Translations under genes and position numbers: made by a program | Source of the DNA: an uncultured Oscillospiraceae bacterium | GTDB taxonomy: Bacteria; Bacillota; Clostridia; Oscillospirales; Oscillospiraceae | DNA: 64,000 nt | Direction: 5' to 3' | Assembly (NCBI GenBank): GCA_947589225.1 | Contig: CANQBC010000003.1 | Span: 62,001-126,000, forward strand | Notes under the pieces: model-generated | Databases searched by the model: none | Seen by the model: the letters and a program-made list of their open reading frames with translations, nothing else | What the model was told of the DNA's origin: nothing | Shown: piece after piece, positions 26,849-36,143 of the stretch | How positions within the stretch are numbered: position 1 is the first letter of the stretch | Layout of the letters: every line of letters starts with the position of its first letter

Positions 26849-27421
26849 TCACTCGACTTTCATATCGTAAAAATCCGTTGAAATAACGGTGTAGCCGTCA
26901 AAGGTAAACTCCGCGTGGAGGGGAAGCCCCGCCTCGTCGAACCAGGTGCGCAGATTCACATCGTCGTCAATGCGGAAAAGCGCCGCGAGACAGCTTTCAC
27001 CGTTCCACTTCTCCTTCACGGTCTCCGTGACCAGCCCCGCGCCCCAGGCGAATACCATCACCGGCACCGCGTCCACAGGGGACAGGCCGTCCGGCAAAAG
27101 CTCCCCGGTGTAGACCTCCGCGCCGGAATAGCTCAAGGTCGCGCCGCCGTCGCCCAGCTTCACCTGCGCCCCGGCGATGCTCTCCGGGCTCGTCACCGTC
27201 AGCACCCCGTTGTCGTCGGAGCCCGTGAAGTCAATACCGAAGTCCATCACCCGGTCTCCGTAGTCGGCTGTGAGGTCGGCGGCAAAGGACACCCCGGCGG
27301 CGTCAAGAAACGACTGCTGGATCTCCTTTATCCTGTCCTCCTCTCCGGCCTTCGAGCAGGAGCAGAGACAAATAAGCAGAAAAACCGACAAAAACATGGA
27401 AATAACACGGACAGGACGCAA
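26849..27421 (-). CDS. lipoprotein of unknown function (LolA-like context)
   Basis: A 190-residue protein with a lipoprotein signal: a basic start, a hydrophobic core (VISMFLSVFLLICL) and the lipobox LCSC with Cys near residue 21. The mature part has beta-rich segments (FAADLTADYGDRVMDFGIDF, AGAQVKLGDGGATLSYSG). This fits outer-surface lipoproteins of the LolA-like fold often found between nnrD and alr in clostridia; that link is from memory of gene order. The start is TTG at 27421, chosen because GAGGTGAG lies six bases before it. It is probably co-transcribed with alr. Confidence 0.75.
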   Translation of the reverse strand: MRPVRVISMFLSVFLLICLCSCSKAGEEDRIKEIQQSFLDAAGVSFAADLTADYGDRVMDFGIDFTGSDDNGVLTVTSPESIAGAQVKLGDGGATLSYSGAEVYTGELLPDGLSPVDAVPVMVFAWGAGLVTETVKEKWNGESCLAALFRIDDDVNLRTWFDEAGLPLHAEFTFDGYTVISTDFYDMKVE

Positions 27422-27427
27422 GACAGC

Positions 27428-28273
27428 TCACCTCAAAACAAATTTGAGAAAGTCTGTCATGTCCGTGGGGGTCATGGCGTACTGGCCGTACTTCTCGGCG
27501 CACAGGTCGCCGGCCGCCCCGTGGAGGTACACCGCTTTCCACACGGCGCCGGGGATCTTCTGCCCCAGAAAGGCCAGGATCATCCCCGCCAGCACGTCCC
27601 CGGAGCCGCCGGTGGCCATGCCGGGATTGCCGGTGGTGTTGATAAAACACTCCCCGTCAGGCTGTGCCGTGACGGTGCGGCGGCCCTTCAGGACCAGGGT
27701 CACACCGTGTTTTACGGCAAACTCCCGGGCCGCGCCGGTCCGGTCGAGCCGGGAAAGACCGTCCGAGAGCCTTGCGAATTCCCCCTCGTGGGGCGTGAGG
27801 ATCACGGGACATGACAGCTTATCCAGTAAATCTATATGCCGGGAAACCGCCGTTATGCCGTCCGCGTCCACGATCACGGGGACAGTTGAATTTTCCAGGA
27901 TCGCGTATGTGACCTCGAGGGCCCACGGAGAAAGCCCCAGCCCCGGCCCCACCAGCGCCGCGTCGCATTTGGAAAGGCGGGGGAGGAGACAGGAAACGGC
28001 GCCGGGGACGGATCCCGGCAGGGGAAAGACCATCGCCTCGTCGTTTTTCACAGCCTCGATCTCATAGATATCCCGAGGCACCCCAAGAAACACCAGTCCC
28101 GCGCCGCCTCGCGCCGCCGCCCGGGCGGCGAAAGCGGGCGCGCCCGTATACCCCACGGACCCCGCCACGATCAGCACCCGCCCGAAGCGCCCCTTGTGGG
28201 CGTCCTCGGCCCGCTTGGGAAGCGAGACATCAAAGGCGGTGATCTCCCGGGTCTTATCGCTTATTTGGATCAT
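27428..28273 (-). CDS. nnrD: ADP/ATP-dependent (S)-NAD(P)H-hydrate dehydratase
   Basis: Repairs NAD(P)H hydrates by dehydration. The ribokinase-like fold shows GRVLIVAGSVGYTGAPAFAA at the start, the anion hole and catalytic Asp in NTTGNPGMATGGSGDVLAG, and GPGLGLSPWA for nucleotide. It is the dehydratase domain only (281 residues). The epimerase domain (NnrE) that is often fused is absent, as is the acpS gene that often precedes it. AGGAGG lies five bases before the ATG. Confidence 0.92.
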   Translation of the reverse strand: MIQISDKTREITAFDVSLPKRAEDAHKGRFGRVLIVAGSVGYTGAPAFAARAAARGGAGLVFLGVPRDIYEIEAVKNDEAMVFPLPGSVPGAVSCLLPRLSKCDAALVGPGLGLSPWALEVTYAILENSTVPVIVDADGITAVSRHIDLLDKLSCPVILTPHEGEFARLSDGLSRLDRTGAAREFAVKHGVTLVLKGRRTVTAQPDGECFINTTGNPGMATGGSGDVLAGMILAFLGQKIPGAVWKAVYLHGAAGDLCAEKYGQYAMTPTDMTDFLKFVLR

Positions 28274-28847
28274 ATCCGCCTCCTGAACGTATACTTATGT
28301 ACAAATTCGACTTGCTGATACAAAAAGGGCTCAAAGTCGCTGAAAACCAGTCATGGGAGCCGATATTTGTGATATAAAGGCCCAATATCTTTATTTTTCC
28401 CGCAAAAGCGCTGAAAATGGCGCTTTCAAGTCTGTCCCGCCGCAGCTATCATGACTTCGGCGTTTTCATATCTCCGCCAAACCGCCGCTCAGGCAGTCGA
28501 ACATCCGCCTTATCGCGCTTTTTGACGGGAAATGCCCCATGTGGGGGTTCACCTTACAGCGGACATTCTCATTCCCGCGGCTTTCGGCGAACGCCGTCAA
28601 TGACAATCCCAACAGAAAGAGCTGATTTCGAGGAAAATCATTTTTATGTCGTAAATCAGATCGACGGTCATGTTGACAAAGCTCCCGATGGAGAAGCTGT
28701 CGCCAACCGGAAATATATCGCAATGCCGCATTAACTACCGGGAACAGGGTGCATAAGCAACGAAAACATACAATTACACACAGTATAGCACAGTTGCCCC
28801 AAAATGTCAAAGCCGCGATTGCGCGCCCTCTCCGGGAATTAAAAAAG
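28274..28847. other. intergenic stretch without a supported gene
   Basis: Visibly more AT-rich than its surroundings, especially 28600-28740. Open frames exist on both strands, but they lack ribosome-binding sites and resemble no protein I know. It may be a gene remnant or a leader region for the divergent nnrD and pepF transcripts. Confidence 0.5.
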
Positions 28848-28876
28848 TTGACGCGGAGGAACGAAGGGAATATAAT
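28848..28876 (+). promoter_or_regulatory. sigma-A promoter of the M3 peptidase gene
   Basis: TTGACG (28848-28853), a 17-base spacer and TATAAT (28871-28876). The start codon follows 32 bases later behind TAAGGAGG. Confidence 0.85.
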
Positions 28877-28907
28877 AAGGGTAATTTTTCCGTAAGGAGG
28901 CTTACAA

Positions 28908-30623
28908 ATGAGCGACGCTGTAAAATTTAAGGATATGCCCTATGAGCGGCCGGATCTCGACGAGGTCAAGGCCATGCTCCAGGATCTCACCGCGCGGCTT
29001 CAGAACGCCAAAAGCTTCGAGGAGGCGAAGGCCGTTTTTCTGGAGAAGGAGGAGCGGGAGAAGCACGTTTTCACCTATGCCACCCTGGCCTCCGTCCGTC
29101 ACTCCATCGACACCCGCGATCCCTTCTACGACGGGGAGGAGGCGTTCTGGAACCAGGCCGGCCCCGAGCTTGCCGAGTACGGGCAGGCGTGGACGCTGGC
29201 GATGCTCCGCAGCCCCTTCCGCCCGGATTTTGAGCGGGAGTACGGGGAACTCATGTTCCTGAACGCGGAGATCTCCCTGCGCGCCTTCGACCCCAAAAAC
29301 ATCCCCCTGATGCAGAAGGAGAACGAGCTGACCACGGAGTATGCCAAGCTCATCGCCTCGGCGCAGATCGAGTTTGAGGGCAAGACCTACACCCACTCTC
29401 AGATGACGCCCTTCAAGTCCGACGCCGACGACAAGCGCCGCCTCGCCGCCTGGAAGGCCCAGGGCAAGTGGTTCAAGGAGCATCAGGCGGATCTTGACCG
29501 GATCTACGACGAGCTGGTGAAGCTCCGGGATCAGATGGGCAAAAACCTGGGCTACGATAACTACATCCCCCTGGGCTACGACCGCATGGGCCGCAACTGC
29601 TACGGCAAGGCGGAGGTGGAACGTTTCCGCGCGGCCGTCCAAAAGTACCTGGTTCCCGTGGCGGACGCCATCTACCGCCGTCAGGCCCTGCGTATCGGCA
29701 AGAGCTATCCTCTGAGCTTTGCGGACGCGGAGCTGGCCTTCCGTTCCGGCAATCCCCGGCCCCAGGGGACGGCGAAGGACATCCTGGCAGCCGGAAAGAA
29801 GTTCTATAACGAGCTCTCCCCGGAGACGGGCGAGTTTTTCAACATGATGCTGGATCGCGGCCTCATGGACGTGCTCTCCACCGAGGGCAAGGCCGGCGGC
29901 GGCTACTGCACGGATCTTGGCGAGTACAAGGTCCCCTTCATCTTCGCCAATTTCAACGGCACCCAGGGCGACGTGGAGGTGGTCACCCACGAGGCCGGCC
30001 ACGCCTTCGCCATGTACATGAACCGTGACCGCGTACCCCAAAGCTCCATCTGGCCCTCCATGGAGTCCTGCGAGGTCCACTCCATGTCCATGGAGTTCAT
30101 GGCCTGGCCCTGGGCGGAGGAGTTCTTCGGATCCGACGCCCGGAAGTTCCGCTATTCCCACCTGGCCGGGGCCGTCACCTTCATCCCCTACGGCACCATG
30201 GTGGATCACTTCCAGCACAAGGTCTACGAGCACCCGGAGATGACTCCCGCCCAACGCCACGCCGTCTGGAAGCGGCTTTTGGGCATCTATCAGCCCTGGC
30301 TGCGCTTAGACGGCGACATCCCCTTCTACGCTGACGGCGAGGGCTGGCAGCGGCAGAGCCACATCTATGAAAGCCCCTTCTATTACATCGACTACTGCCT
30401 GGCCCAGACGGTGTCCCTGGAGTTCTGGGCGCTGTTGCAGGAGGATCGAAAGACCGCCTGGGAGCGCTACATGGCCTACACCCGTCAGGGCGGCAGCCGG
30501 GTCTTTACGGAGCTTCTCCAAAACGCCGGCTTAGAGAGCCCCTTCGACGAGGCGACCCTCCGGGGAGTCTGCGAAAAGGCCGCCCGGTGGCTGGAGGAGT
30601 ACGACCTTACGGGGATCCAATGA
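28908..30623 (+). CDS. M3-family oligoendopeptidase (PepF-like)
   Basis: A cytosolic zinc metallopeptidase of 571 residues that degrades oligopeptides. The zinc site is VTHEAGHAFAMYM (HExxH), with the third ligand glutamate in the downstream SMESCEVHSMSMEFM segment. The helical N-terminal half and the IYESPFYYIDYCLAQTVSLEFW block match clostridial M3 peptidases. It has its own strong promoter and a perfect 17-bp terminator, so it is monocistronic. Substrate range cannot be read from the sequence. Confidence 0.93.
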   Translation: MSDAVKFKDMPYERPDLDEVKAMLQDLTARLQNAKSFEEAKAVFLEKEEREKHVFTYATLASVRHSIDTRDPFYDGEEAFWNQAGPELAEYGQAWTLAMLRSPFRPDFEREYGELMFLNAEISLRAFDPKNIPLMQKENELTTEYAKLIASAQIEFEGKTYTHSQMTPFKSDADDKRRLAAWKAQGKWFKEHQADLDRIYDELVKLRDQMGKNLGYDNYIPLGYDRMGRNCYGKAEVERFRAAVQKYLVPVADAIYRRQALRIGKSYPLSFADAELAFRSGNPRPQGTAKDILAAGKKFYNELSPETGEFFNMMLDRGLMDVLSTEGKAGGGYCTDLGEYKVPFIFANFNGTQGDVEVVTHEAGHAFAMYMNRDRVPQSSIWPSMESCEVHSMSMEFMAWPWAEEFFGSDARKFRYSHLAGAVTFIPYGTMVDHFQHKVYEHPEMTPAQRHAVWKRLLGIYQPWLRLDGDIPFYADGEGWQRQSHIYESPFYYIDYCLAQTVSLEFWALLQEDRKTAWERYMAYTRQGGSRVFTELLQNAGLESPFDEATLRGVCEKAARWLEEYDLTGIQ

Positions 30624-30631
30624 CGCATAGC

Positions 30632-30740
30632 CTGTCAAAAAAAGGCCGGTCACGGCCTTTTTTTGACAGAGGGGAACGCGCGGAGGAGGGCCGCGCCCTT
30701 TATCCGCAGGGCCCTCCTTTAACGTTCCTCCGGATCAATC
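30632..30740 (+). repeat. terminator plus degenerate composite element, copy E
   Basis: CTGTCAAAAAAAGGCCG and CGGCCTTTTTTTGACAG form a perfect 17-bp terminator hairpin (30632-30669) after pepF. It is followed by GGGGAACGCGCGG, close to the joint of elements A-D, and a second hairpin AGGAGGGC..GCCCTCCT. Hairpins 3 and 4 are missing or unrecognisable. No gene is supported in 30624-30875. Confidence 0.65.
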
Positions 30741-30875
30741 TGTGAAGGATTGCGGGGAAGAACATCCCGCCCTAGAGGAGCGTGGCGCCGCCCGGACAGG
30801 AGCGGCGGCGGGAGGCGTATACCGGCTAAAAAGTTTCCCGTTTTTTATTTTGTAATAAATAAGAGAAAAATAGGC

Positions 30876-30902
30876 GACCCCCGCCGGTCACCGGCGGGGG
30901 TC
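30876..30902 (-). terminator. terminator after spo0A
   Basis: GACCCCCGCCGG and CCGGCGGGGGTC form a 12-bp stem with a three-base loop just beyond the spo0A stop. On the minus strand a T-rich stretch (CTATTTTTC) follows after a few bases. Confidence 0.75.
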
Positions 30903-30927
30903 AAACAATATATATTATTTGGATACG

Positions 30928-31710
30928 TTATTTGGCCTTTTCGCCCTTTTTCTGGAGATAGAGCCTGTCCGCGATCATGGCTATAAATTCGGAATTGGTG
31001 GGCTTGCCCTTGATGCCGGAGACGGTGTAGCCGAAAAACCGCTGCAGCGTCTCCACGTTGCCCCGGTCCCAGGCCACCTCGATGGCGTGGCGGATGGCGC
31101 GCTCCACACGGGAGGGCGTGGTGCCAAATTTTTCCGCGACCTCGGGATAGAGAACCTTTGTAACGGCGTTGATGATATCCATGTCCTCCACGGTGCGGAT
31201 GATGGCCTCACGCAGGTACTGGTAGCCCTTTATGTGGGCGGGGATGCCGATCTCGTGGATGATCTCGGTGACCACGGTCTCAAGCTCCGGGTCGCGGGAT
31301 ACGGAAAGCTCCCTGCGGACAGAGCCCGCGCGTCCGCGGCAGAGCATACGGATCCGGGCCTCGAGGCACGCGATGTCGCAGGGCTTCTGCATGAAGTACG
31401 CCGCGCCCGCCATTGAAGCGGAGTTGAGCATACGGTCATTTGTAAAGCTGGAGAGCATAACGGCCACCGGGCGGCGCTCCTCCGGGAGCTCGGAGAGCCT
31501 TTCGATCAGCCCGAGCCCGTCAAGCCCGGTTAGCGCCACGTCGGTGAGAAGGAGCCTGGGATGGCGGGCGGCAATCAGCTCCATCGCCTCAAGTCCGCTG
31601 CCCGTGCCGCCGACCACCTCCATGTCCGCCTCCTTTGACAACGCCTCCGATAAAAGGGACCGGAAATCCTCGCTCTGGTCGGCTATGAGAATTGTGATCT
31701 TTTCGTCCAT
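30928..31710 (-). CDS. spo0A: Spo0A, master regulator of sporulation, with an altered receiver domain
   Basis: A response regulator of 260 residues. The C-terminal DNA-binding domain ([37 protein letters not shown] helix, [19 protein letters not shown]) is a near-perfect Spo0A match. The receiver keeps the phosphoacceptor Asp57 ([13 protein letters not shown]) and the lysine in MQKPCD. However, the second acidic-pocket residue is Gln12 (IADQSED instead of ADDN), and the usual IMP after the phospho-Asp is replaced. GGAGG lies eight bases before the ATG at 31710. It follows spoIVB, the standard order. Phosphorelay control may be modified. Confidence 0.95.
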   Translation of the reverse strand: MDEKITILIADQSEDFRSLLSEALSKEADMEVVGGTGSGLEAMELIAARHPRLLLTDVALTGLDGLGLIERLSELPEERRPVAVMLSSFTNDRMLNSASMAGAAYFMQKPCDIACLEARIRMLCRGRAGSVRRELSVSRDPELETVVTEIIHEIGIPAHIKGYQYLREAIIRTVEDMDIINAVTKVLYPEVAEKFGTTPSRVERAIRHAIEVAWDRGNVETLQRFFGYTVSGIKGKPTNSEFIAMIADRLYLQKKGEKAK

Positions 31711-31878
31711 TGATAAATCCTCCACGTTCTTATTGGTTTCTCTTTTTATAGGAATAATTTACCATATCAGGACAAACTTTGCAAGAGCAAATTTACAATT
31801 TTTAGAAAAACTTCCGCCGTTTTTCTAACTTTTTAGTGTATTTAATACATAAAACCCCACTAAATATTGTGTTAACAT

Positions 31879-31921
31879 AAAAAGCTTCCGAATGCGACAA
31901 ATTTCGCATCGGAAGCTTTTT
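31879..31921 (-). terminator. terminator after spoIVB
   Basis: AAAAAGCTTCCG and CGGAAGCTTTTT form a long stem, extended by an inner GCGA..TCGC pairing, just after the spoIVB stop. T-runs are present on both strands. Confidence 0.8.
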
Positions 31922-31926
31922 GCCCG

Positions 31927-32931
31927 TCAGCGTGATGAGAGCATATTTTCAAGGAACACGCCGTAGCCCTTTTCGGGGTTATTGATGAGAACGTGAGTGA
32001 CGGCGCCGATGAGCTTGCCGTTTTGAAGGATGGGGCTGCCCGACATGCCCTGGACGATGCCGCCGGTGAGGGCGAGAAGGTCGGGGTCGGTTACCTTCAG
32101 CATCATGTCCCGCCCGTCGTCGTTGCCCCGGTAGACGCGGGTTATCTCCACGTCATAGGCGCGGCGCGTGCCGGAGGCGTCGGATATGATCTGTGCCTTT
32201 CCGGGCTCTACCTCGTTGGAGGCGGCGGTGGGGACGGCGTCGTAGCCGCAAAGCTCACCGTTTGCCCTGCCAAAGATGCCGACGGCGCAGTTTTCGTCAA
32301 TGGAGCCGAGGACGCTTGAAAAGTCAAAGCACCCGCCAAGCTGGCCGGGAGAACCGGCGCGGCTTTTGGTGACTCCGGTCACGTCGGCGTCCAGGATCTT
32401 ACCTTCGCCCACCGGCACGATGGCGCCGGTGGCGGAGTCGGCGATGGAGTGGCCCAGGGCGCCGTACTCGCCGCTGCCGGGGTCGTAATAGGTGACGGTG
32501 CCGATACCGGTGAGGGAATCGCGCACCCAGACGCCAAGATACGCTCCGTCGCCGTCCCGGTAGGGAGAAAGCGTCGCGCGGCGCGTCTCGTTTCCGCGGG
32601 TGTAGGTGATGGTCACCGTCCCGCCGGACTTATCCAGGAGCTCGCTCATGCCGGCGGCGGAGTCGAACTCCACGCCGTCTATGGCGGTTATCACGTCACC
32701 CGGCATAAGCCCCGCGTCCTTTGCCGGAGAGACCTTTCCGGAGCCCGTCTCAAACTCGGACAGCTCCGAGACCATCACGCCCCGGGTTCTGACGGAGATC
32801 CCCACGGCCTCGCCCACGGGCACAAGGGGCGTGCCCGGCTCCGCCGCCCAGGCGGCGGAGGAAAGCAAAAGGGCGGCGATGACCGAGGCCGCAAGCCCCG
32901 CCGCCCGCTTTTTGAATTTCAAGATTTCCAT
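31927..32931 (-). CDS. spoIVB: SpoIVB serine peptidase (sigma-K checkpoint signal)
   Basis: A secreted S55 peptidase made in the forespore, known to trigger pro-sigma-K processing in Bacillus. The signal peptide (about residues 1-29) ends near AAWAAEPG. A PDZ domain (PAKDAGLMPGDVITAIDGVEF) spans about residues 45-120. The peptidase domain shows the catalytic His in YGALGHSIAD and Ser in GMSGSPILQNGKLIGAVTH. Length is 334 residues, somewhat shorter than the Bacillus protein. It lies next to spo0A, as in most spore formers. The 250 bases between it and the divergent M14 gene hold no gene. Confidence 0.95.
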   Translation of the reverse strand: MEILKFKKRAAGLAASVIAALLLSSAAWAAEPGTPLVPVGEAVGISVRTRGVMVSELSEFETGSGKVSPAKDAGLMPGDVITAIDGVEFDSAAGMSELLDKSGGTVTITYTRGNETRRATLSPYRDGDGAYLGVWVRDSLTGIGTVTYYDPGSGEYGALGHSIADSATGAIVPVGEGKILDADVTGVTKSRAGSPGQLGGCFDFSSVLGSIDENCAVGIFGRANGELCGYDAVPTAASNEVEPGKAQIISDASGTRRAYDVEITRVYRGNDDGRDMMLKVTDPDLLALTGGIVQGMSGSPILQNGKLIGAVTHVLINNPEKGYGVFLENMLSSR

Positions 32932-33182
32932 TTTCTTACCCTGCTCCCCATGTTTTTAAGGCCCTTCACGGCCCTCCTATAATATGTCCCGGGGATTTGG
33001 GAGCGCGCGTAGAAATATATTTCGCTTTTGGGCTGGCGTATATTCACTTGCGGCTTATTGCGCGGCTTTTCGGATTTGACCGGGGATATTTTTGCGTCAG
33101 CTTCTCAAAAAAAGACCTTTCCGGACTTTTCCATTTTTAAATCGCATATGATAGTGAGACAATGAAGAACGCGGAGGGCTTT

Positions 33183-34472
33183 ATGGCTGATTATAAAATT
33201 GTAAGGCAGGGCTCGCGGGGGCCGTTCGTGGAGCTTTTGCAGCTGGCGCTGTCAAGGGCGGGCTACTATACGGGGAGCATCGACGGCGTGTTCGGCCCGC
33301 GCACCCACGCCGCGCTCAGGGCGTACCAGAACGCCTTCGGGCTTGCCCCGGACGGCGTGGCGGGGCCGCTGACCTGGGCCTCGCTGGAGAGCTGGCTCAC
33401 GGGATTTTTTACCCGTACCGTCCGCCCGGGCGACACGTTATATTCTCTCTCCCGGATCTACGGCGCCACAGTCCTGGCGCTGGAGACGGCCAATCCCGGT
33501 ATCGATCCCCTGCGGCTTCGCGTGGGTACGAGGCTGGTGATCCCCCGCGCCTTCGACGTGGTCTCCGGGGATATCGCCTTCACGCCTACGTATCTGGAGC
33601 TTTGCGTCCGGGGCCTCGCCGCGCGCTATCCCTTCATCAGGGCATCCTCCGCGGGCACGAGCGTCATGGGACGGCGGCTCCACCTTCTGACAATGGGAAG
33701 CGGGACAAACGAGGTATTTTATAACGCCTCCCACCACGCCAACGAGTGGATCACAAGTCCGCTTGTAATGAAATTTTTGGAAAAATACGCCAAGAGCTAC
33801 GCCTTGGGCTCCACGGTGTTCGGACAGAGCGCCCAGAGCCTTTTTGAGGTGACCACCCTATATATGATGCCCATGGTCAACCCCGACGGCGTGGCGCTGG
33901 TGACCGGGGAGCTGGAGGACGGGCCGTATTTTGAGCGCGCCCGGGAGATCGCGGCGGACTATCCCTCCATCGCCTTTCCAAACGGCTGGAAGGCCAACAT
34001 AAACGGCGTGGATCCAAACCTTCAGTACCCCGCCGGGTGGAACGAGGCGCGGGAGATCAAGTTCGCCCAAGGCTATGTTACCCCGGCGCCGCGGGATTAT
34101 GTGGGCGCGGCGCCCCTGGAGATCCCGGAGAGCCGTGCCGCCTACAACCTCACCCGCCGGAACGACTTCTCGCTCACCCTCTCTTATCACACCCAGGGAA
34201 GAGTCATATATTGGAAATATTTAGACTATCTCCCGCCCAAATCCTATGAGATCGCCCGGCGGTTCGCGGCGGTCAGCGGGTATACAGTGGAGCTGACACC
34301 CACGGCGAGCGGCTACGCAGGCTACAAGGATTGGTTCATCCAGGACTATAACCGGCCCGGTTACACCATTGAGGCGGGCATCGGCATCGCTCCGCTGCCC
34401 CTCTCGCAGCTTCCGGACATTTACGCCGAAAACGAGGGCATCCTGACTCTCGGCCTGACGGCGACGCTATAA
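33183..34472 (+). CDS. M14 gamma-D-glutamyl-diaminoacid endopeptidase with peptidoglycan-binding and LysM domains
   Basis: A 429-residue wall hydrolase. The N-terminal peptidoglycan-binding domain (GSRGPFVELLQLALSRAGYY, about residues 6-62) is followed by a LysM domain (TRTVRPGDTLYSLSRIYGAT, about 76-122). The M14 carboxypeptidase-like domain has zinc ligands in NASHHANEW, the HTQG histidine, and the catalytic glutamate in YTIEAGIG. This matches endopeptidase I of spore formers, which cuts the D-Glu-DAP bond. There is no signal peptide, as in spore-associated members. GGAGGG lies five bases before the ATG at 33183. The ATG at 33162 has no such site. Confidence 0.9.
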   Translation: MADYKIVRQGSRGPFVELLQLALSRAGYYTGSIDGVFGPRTHAALRAYQNAFGLAPDGVAGPLTWASLESWLTGFFTRTVRPGDTLYSLSRIYGATVLALETANPGIDPLRLRVGTRLVIPRAFDVVSGDIAFTPTYLELCVRGLAARYPFIRASSAGTSVMGRRLHLLTMGSGTNEVFYNASHHANEWITSPLVMKFLEKYAKSYALGSTVFGQSAQSLFEVTTLYMMPMVNPDGVALVTGELEDGPYFERAREIAADYPSIAFPNGWKANINGVDPNLQYPAGWNEAREIKFAQGYVTPAPRDYVGAAPLEIPESRAAYNLTRRNDFSLTLSYHTQGRVIYWKYLDYLPPKSYEIARRFAAVSGYTVELTPTASGYAGYKDWFIQDYNRPGYTIEAGIGIAPLPLSQLPDIYAENEGILTLGLTATL

Positions 34473-34517
34473 AAAAACCCCTCGCCATACGGAGAGGGCA
34501 GGTTATTTTCTCTCTTC

Positions 34518-34571
34518 AAATCCAATATTTTTCCGGCGGCATGTACATGCCGCCGGAAGAATATTGGATTT
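34518..34571. repeat. 54-bp near-perfect palindrome, related to hairpin 4 of the composite elements
   Basis: AAATCCAATATT..TTCCGGCGGCATG runs into its own complement with a single imperfect pair, around CATGTACATG. The core TTCCGGCGGCATGTAC recurs at 43228 and 58300. It lies between two convergent genes, so it may serve as a bidirectional terminator. Confidence 0.7.
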
Positions 34572-34585
34572 TGAGTTACTGACAA

Positions 34586-34765
34586 TTATTCTTTGCCTGA
34601 GCTTTCTTTGTTGGCGCTATCGATGGCGTATACGATACAGGCGATCCCCGCAATAAGAGCCAGGAGGATCATTCCTCCAACTATGCTGCCCAAATACGCG
34701 CCAAGGAAAAGTCCGGCAATTGCGGCGATCACCATGATAACAAAGGAGGCGACCGCTTTTTTCAT
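34586..34765 (-). CDS. small membrane protein, 59 aa
   Basis: Read from an ATG at 34765 with AGGAGG six bases upstream. The product (MKKAVASFVIMVIAAIAG at the start) has two hydrophobic helices, about residues 4-27 and 30-48. A short turn (LGSIVGG) separates them and the tail is charged (DSANKESSGKE). It begins 12 bases after the upp stop and is probably in the same transcript. I recognise no family. The good ribosome-binding site and position support a real gene. Confidence 0.65.
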   Translation of the reverse strand: MKKAVASFVIMVIAAIAGLFLGAYLGSIVGGMILLALIAGIACIVYAIDSANKESSGKE

Positions 34766-34777
34766 AAGAAATCCTCC

Positions 34778-35407
34778 TTATTTCGTCCCGAAGATGCGGT
34801 CGCCCGCGTCGCCAAGGCCGGGGACGATGTAGGCGTGGTCGTTGAGCTTCTCGTCCACGGCGGCCACGTAGATATCCACGTCCGGGTGGTCGCGGCGGAT
34901 GACGGCCACGCCCTCCGGGGCGGCGATGATGTCCACCAGGGTGATGTCCCTGCAGCCGTACTCCTTGATAAAGTTGATGGCGGCGGAGGCGGAGCCGCCG
35001 GTGGCCAGCATGGGATCCACGATGATGACGGAGCTTTCGGCGATGTCGTCAGGCATCTTGCAGTAGTACTTGATAGGCTCGTGGGTGTCCGGGTCGCGGA
35101 AGAGGCCGATGTGGCCCACGCGGGCGGAGGGCAGGAGCTTGAGCATGGGATCCACCATGCCAAGTCCCGCGCGCAGGATGGGGACGATGGTGATCTTCTG
35201 ATCGCCCAGAGTGCGCACGTGGGCGGTGCCAACGGGGGTCTCCACGGTGGTCTCCACGGTGGGGAGGCCGCGTGTGGCCTCGTAGCACATGAGGGTGGAG
35301 ATCTCCGCTACGATCTCACGAAATTCCTTGACGCCGGTGTCCTTGTCCCGAAGGATGGACAGCTTGTGATGGATGAGGGGGTGGTCGAGTACATGAAGCT
35401 CTGCCAT
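34778..35407 (-). CDS. upp: uracil phosphoribosyltransferase
   Basis: Salvages uracil to UMP using PRPP. The PRPP-binding loop is [14 protein letters not shown], and the uracil site lies in the C-terminal [17 protein letters not shown], which is diagnostic. Length is 209 residues, normal. GGAGGA lies seven bases before the ATG. It is followed by the small membrane-protein gene. Confidence 0.96.
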   Translation of the reverse strand: MAELHVLDHPLIHHKLSILRDKDTGVKEFREIVAEISTLMCYEATRGLPTVETTVETPVGTAHVRTLGDQKITIVPILRAGLGMVDPMLKLLPSARVGHIGLFRDPDTHEPIKYYCKMPDDIAESSVIIVDPMLATGGSASAAINFIKEYGCRDITLVDIIAAPEGVAVIRRDHPDVDIYVAAVDEKLNDHAYIVPGLGDAGDRIFGTK

Positions 35408-35447
35408 GATGGGTTCCTCCGTTTGTGTAGTGATGATTTTTAATATT

Positions 35448-36143
35448 TTATTGATTTTTCAGCTTTTCCAACCGCTCGCGTTCCGCCTGGGAGAGGCGGA
35501 GATAGTTGGGCGTCAGGTCATCGGCCGGCTCCGGGGCCTTGTCCCTCGCCGCCATGGCGACGCCCCAGGCGGTCTGCAAAAGCAGGGGCTCCGGGGCAAG
35601 GCGGGCGGGCAGACCCTCCGCCAAAAATCTATTATAGCACAGTTTCGCGCCGTCTCCAACAAAAAAATACGTAAAATTCTCTTTTTTTGCCTCCGCGGCC
35701 AGCTCGTCTAAGGAGATGGCCCGATCCTCGGTGAGGCGGACGGGGGTTTCCCCCTCAAACCGGAAGAGCGCGTTGTAGATCTGGCCCCTCCGCGCGTCCA
35801 TAGCGGGGCAAATGAGGACATCCGCGCGCCCCGCGCCGTGAAAGGCCATGGCCTCCAGGGTCGAGACGCCGATGCAGGGCTTGTCCGCGCCCCAGCACAG
35901 GCCCTTTGCCGCCGCGACGCCGATGCGCACGCCGGTGAAGGAGCCGGGCCCCTTGGCCACCGCCACCGCATCCACGTCCGAGACGGTCAAGTCGAGGTTT
36001 GAGAGCATGTCCTGCGCCATCTTGAGGAGCGTCCGCGAGTGGGTGAGGCCGCTTGCCTGAAAGGACTGGGAGACAAGCGCGCCGTCCTCCGTGAGGGCGA
36101 CGCTGGCGGCCCTGGCGGAGGATTCAATAGCCAGTATTCTCAA
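35448..36143 (-). CDS. tsaB: TsaB, tRNA threonylcarbamoyladenosine scaffold protein
   Basis: An inactive TsaD-like ASKHA protein that holds TsaD and TsaE together for the t6A37 modification of t[21 protein letters not shown] opens the protein and [22 protein letters not shown] is the family signature. Length is 231 residues. The start is TTG at 36143, which overlaps the tsaE stop as TTGA. The usual acetyltransferase gene rimI is not next to it. The catalytic partner TsaD is not adjacent either. Confidence 0.93.
   Translation of the reverse strand: MRILAIESSARAASVALTEDGALVSQSFQASGLTHSRTLLKMAQDMLSNLDLTVSDVDAVAVAKGPGSFTGVRIGVAAAKGLCWGADKPCIGVSTLEAMAFHGAGRADVLICPAMDARRGQIYNALFRFEGETPVRLTEDRAISLDELAAEAKKENFTYFFVGDGAKLCYNRFLAEGLPARLAPEPLLLQTAWGVAMAARDKAPEPADDLTPNYLRLSQAERERLEKLKNQ

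Noticed and set aside
28417..28810. Overlapping frames on both strands in the nnrD-pepF gap
   Set aside because: No ribosome-binding site, no family resemblance and mixed composition. They are described as an empty intergenic stretch instead.
31740..31926. 0A boxes upstream of spo0A
   Set aside because: The nearest match, TTTGTCGCA, lies inside the spoIVB terminator and departs from the TGTCGAA core, so it is not supported.
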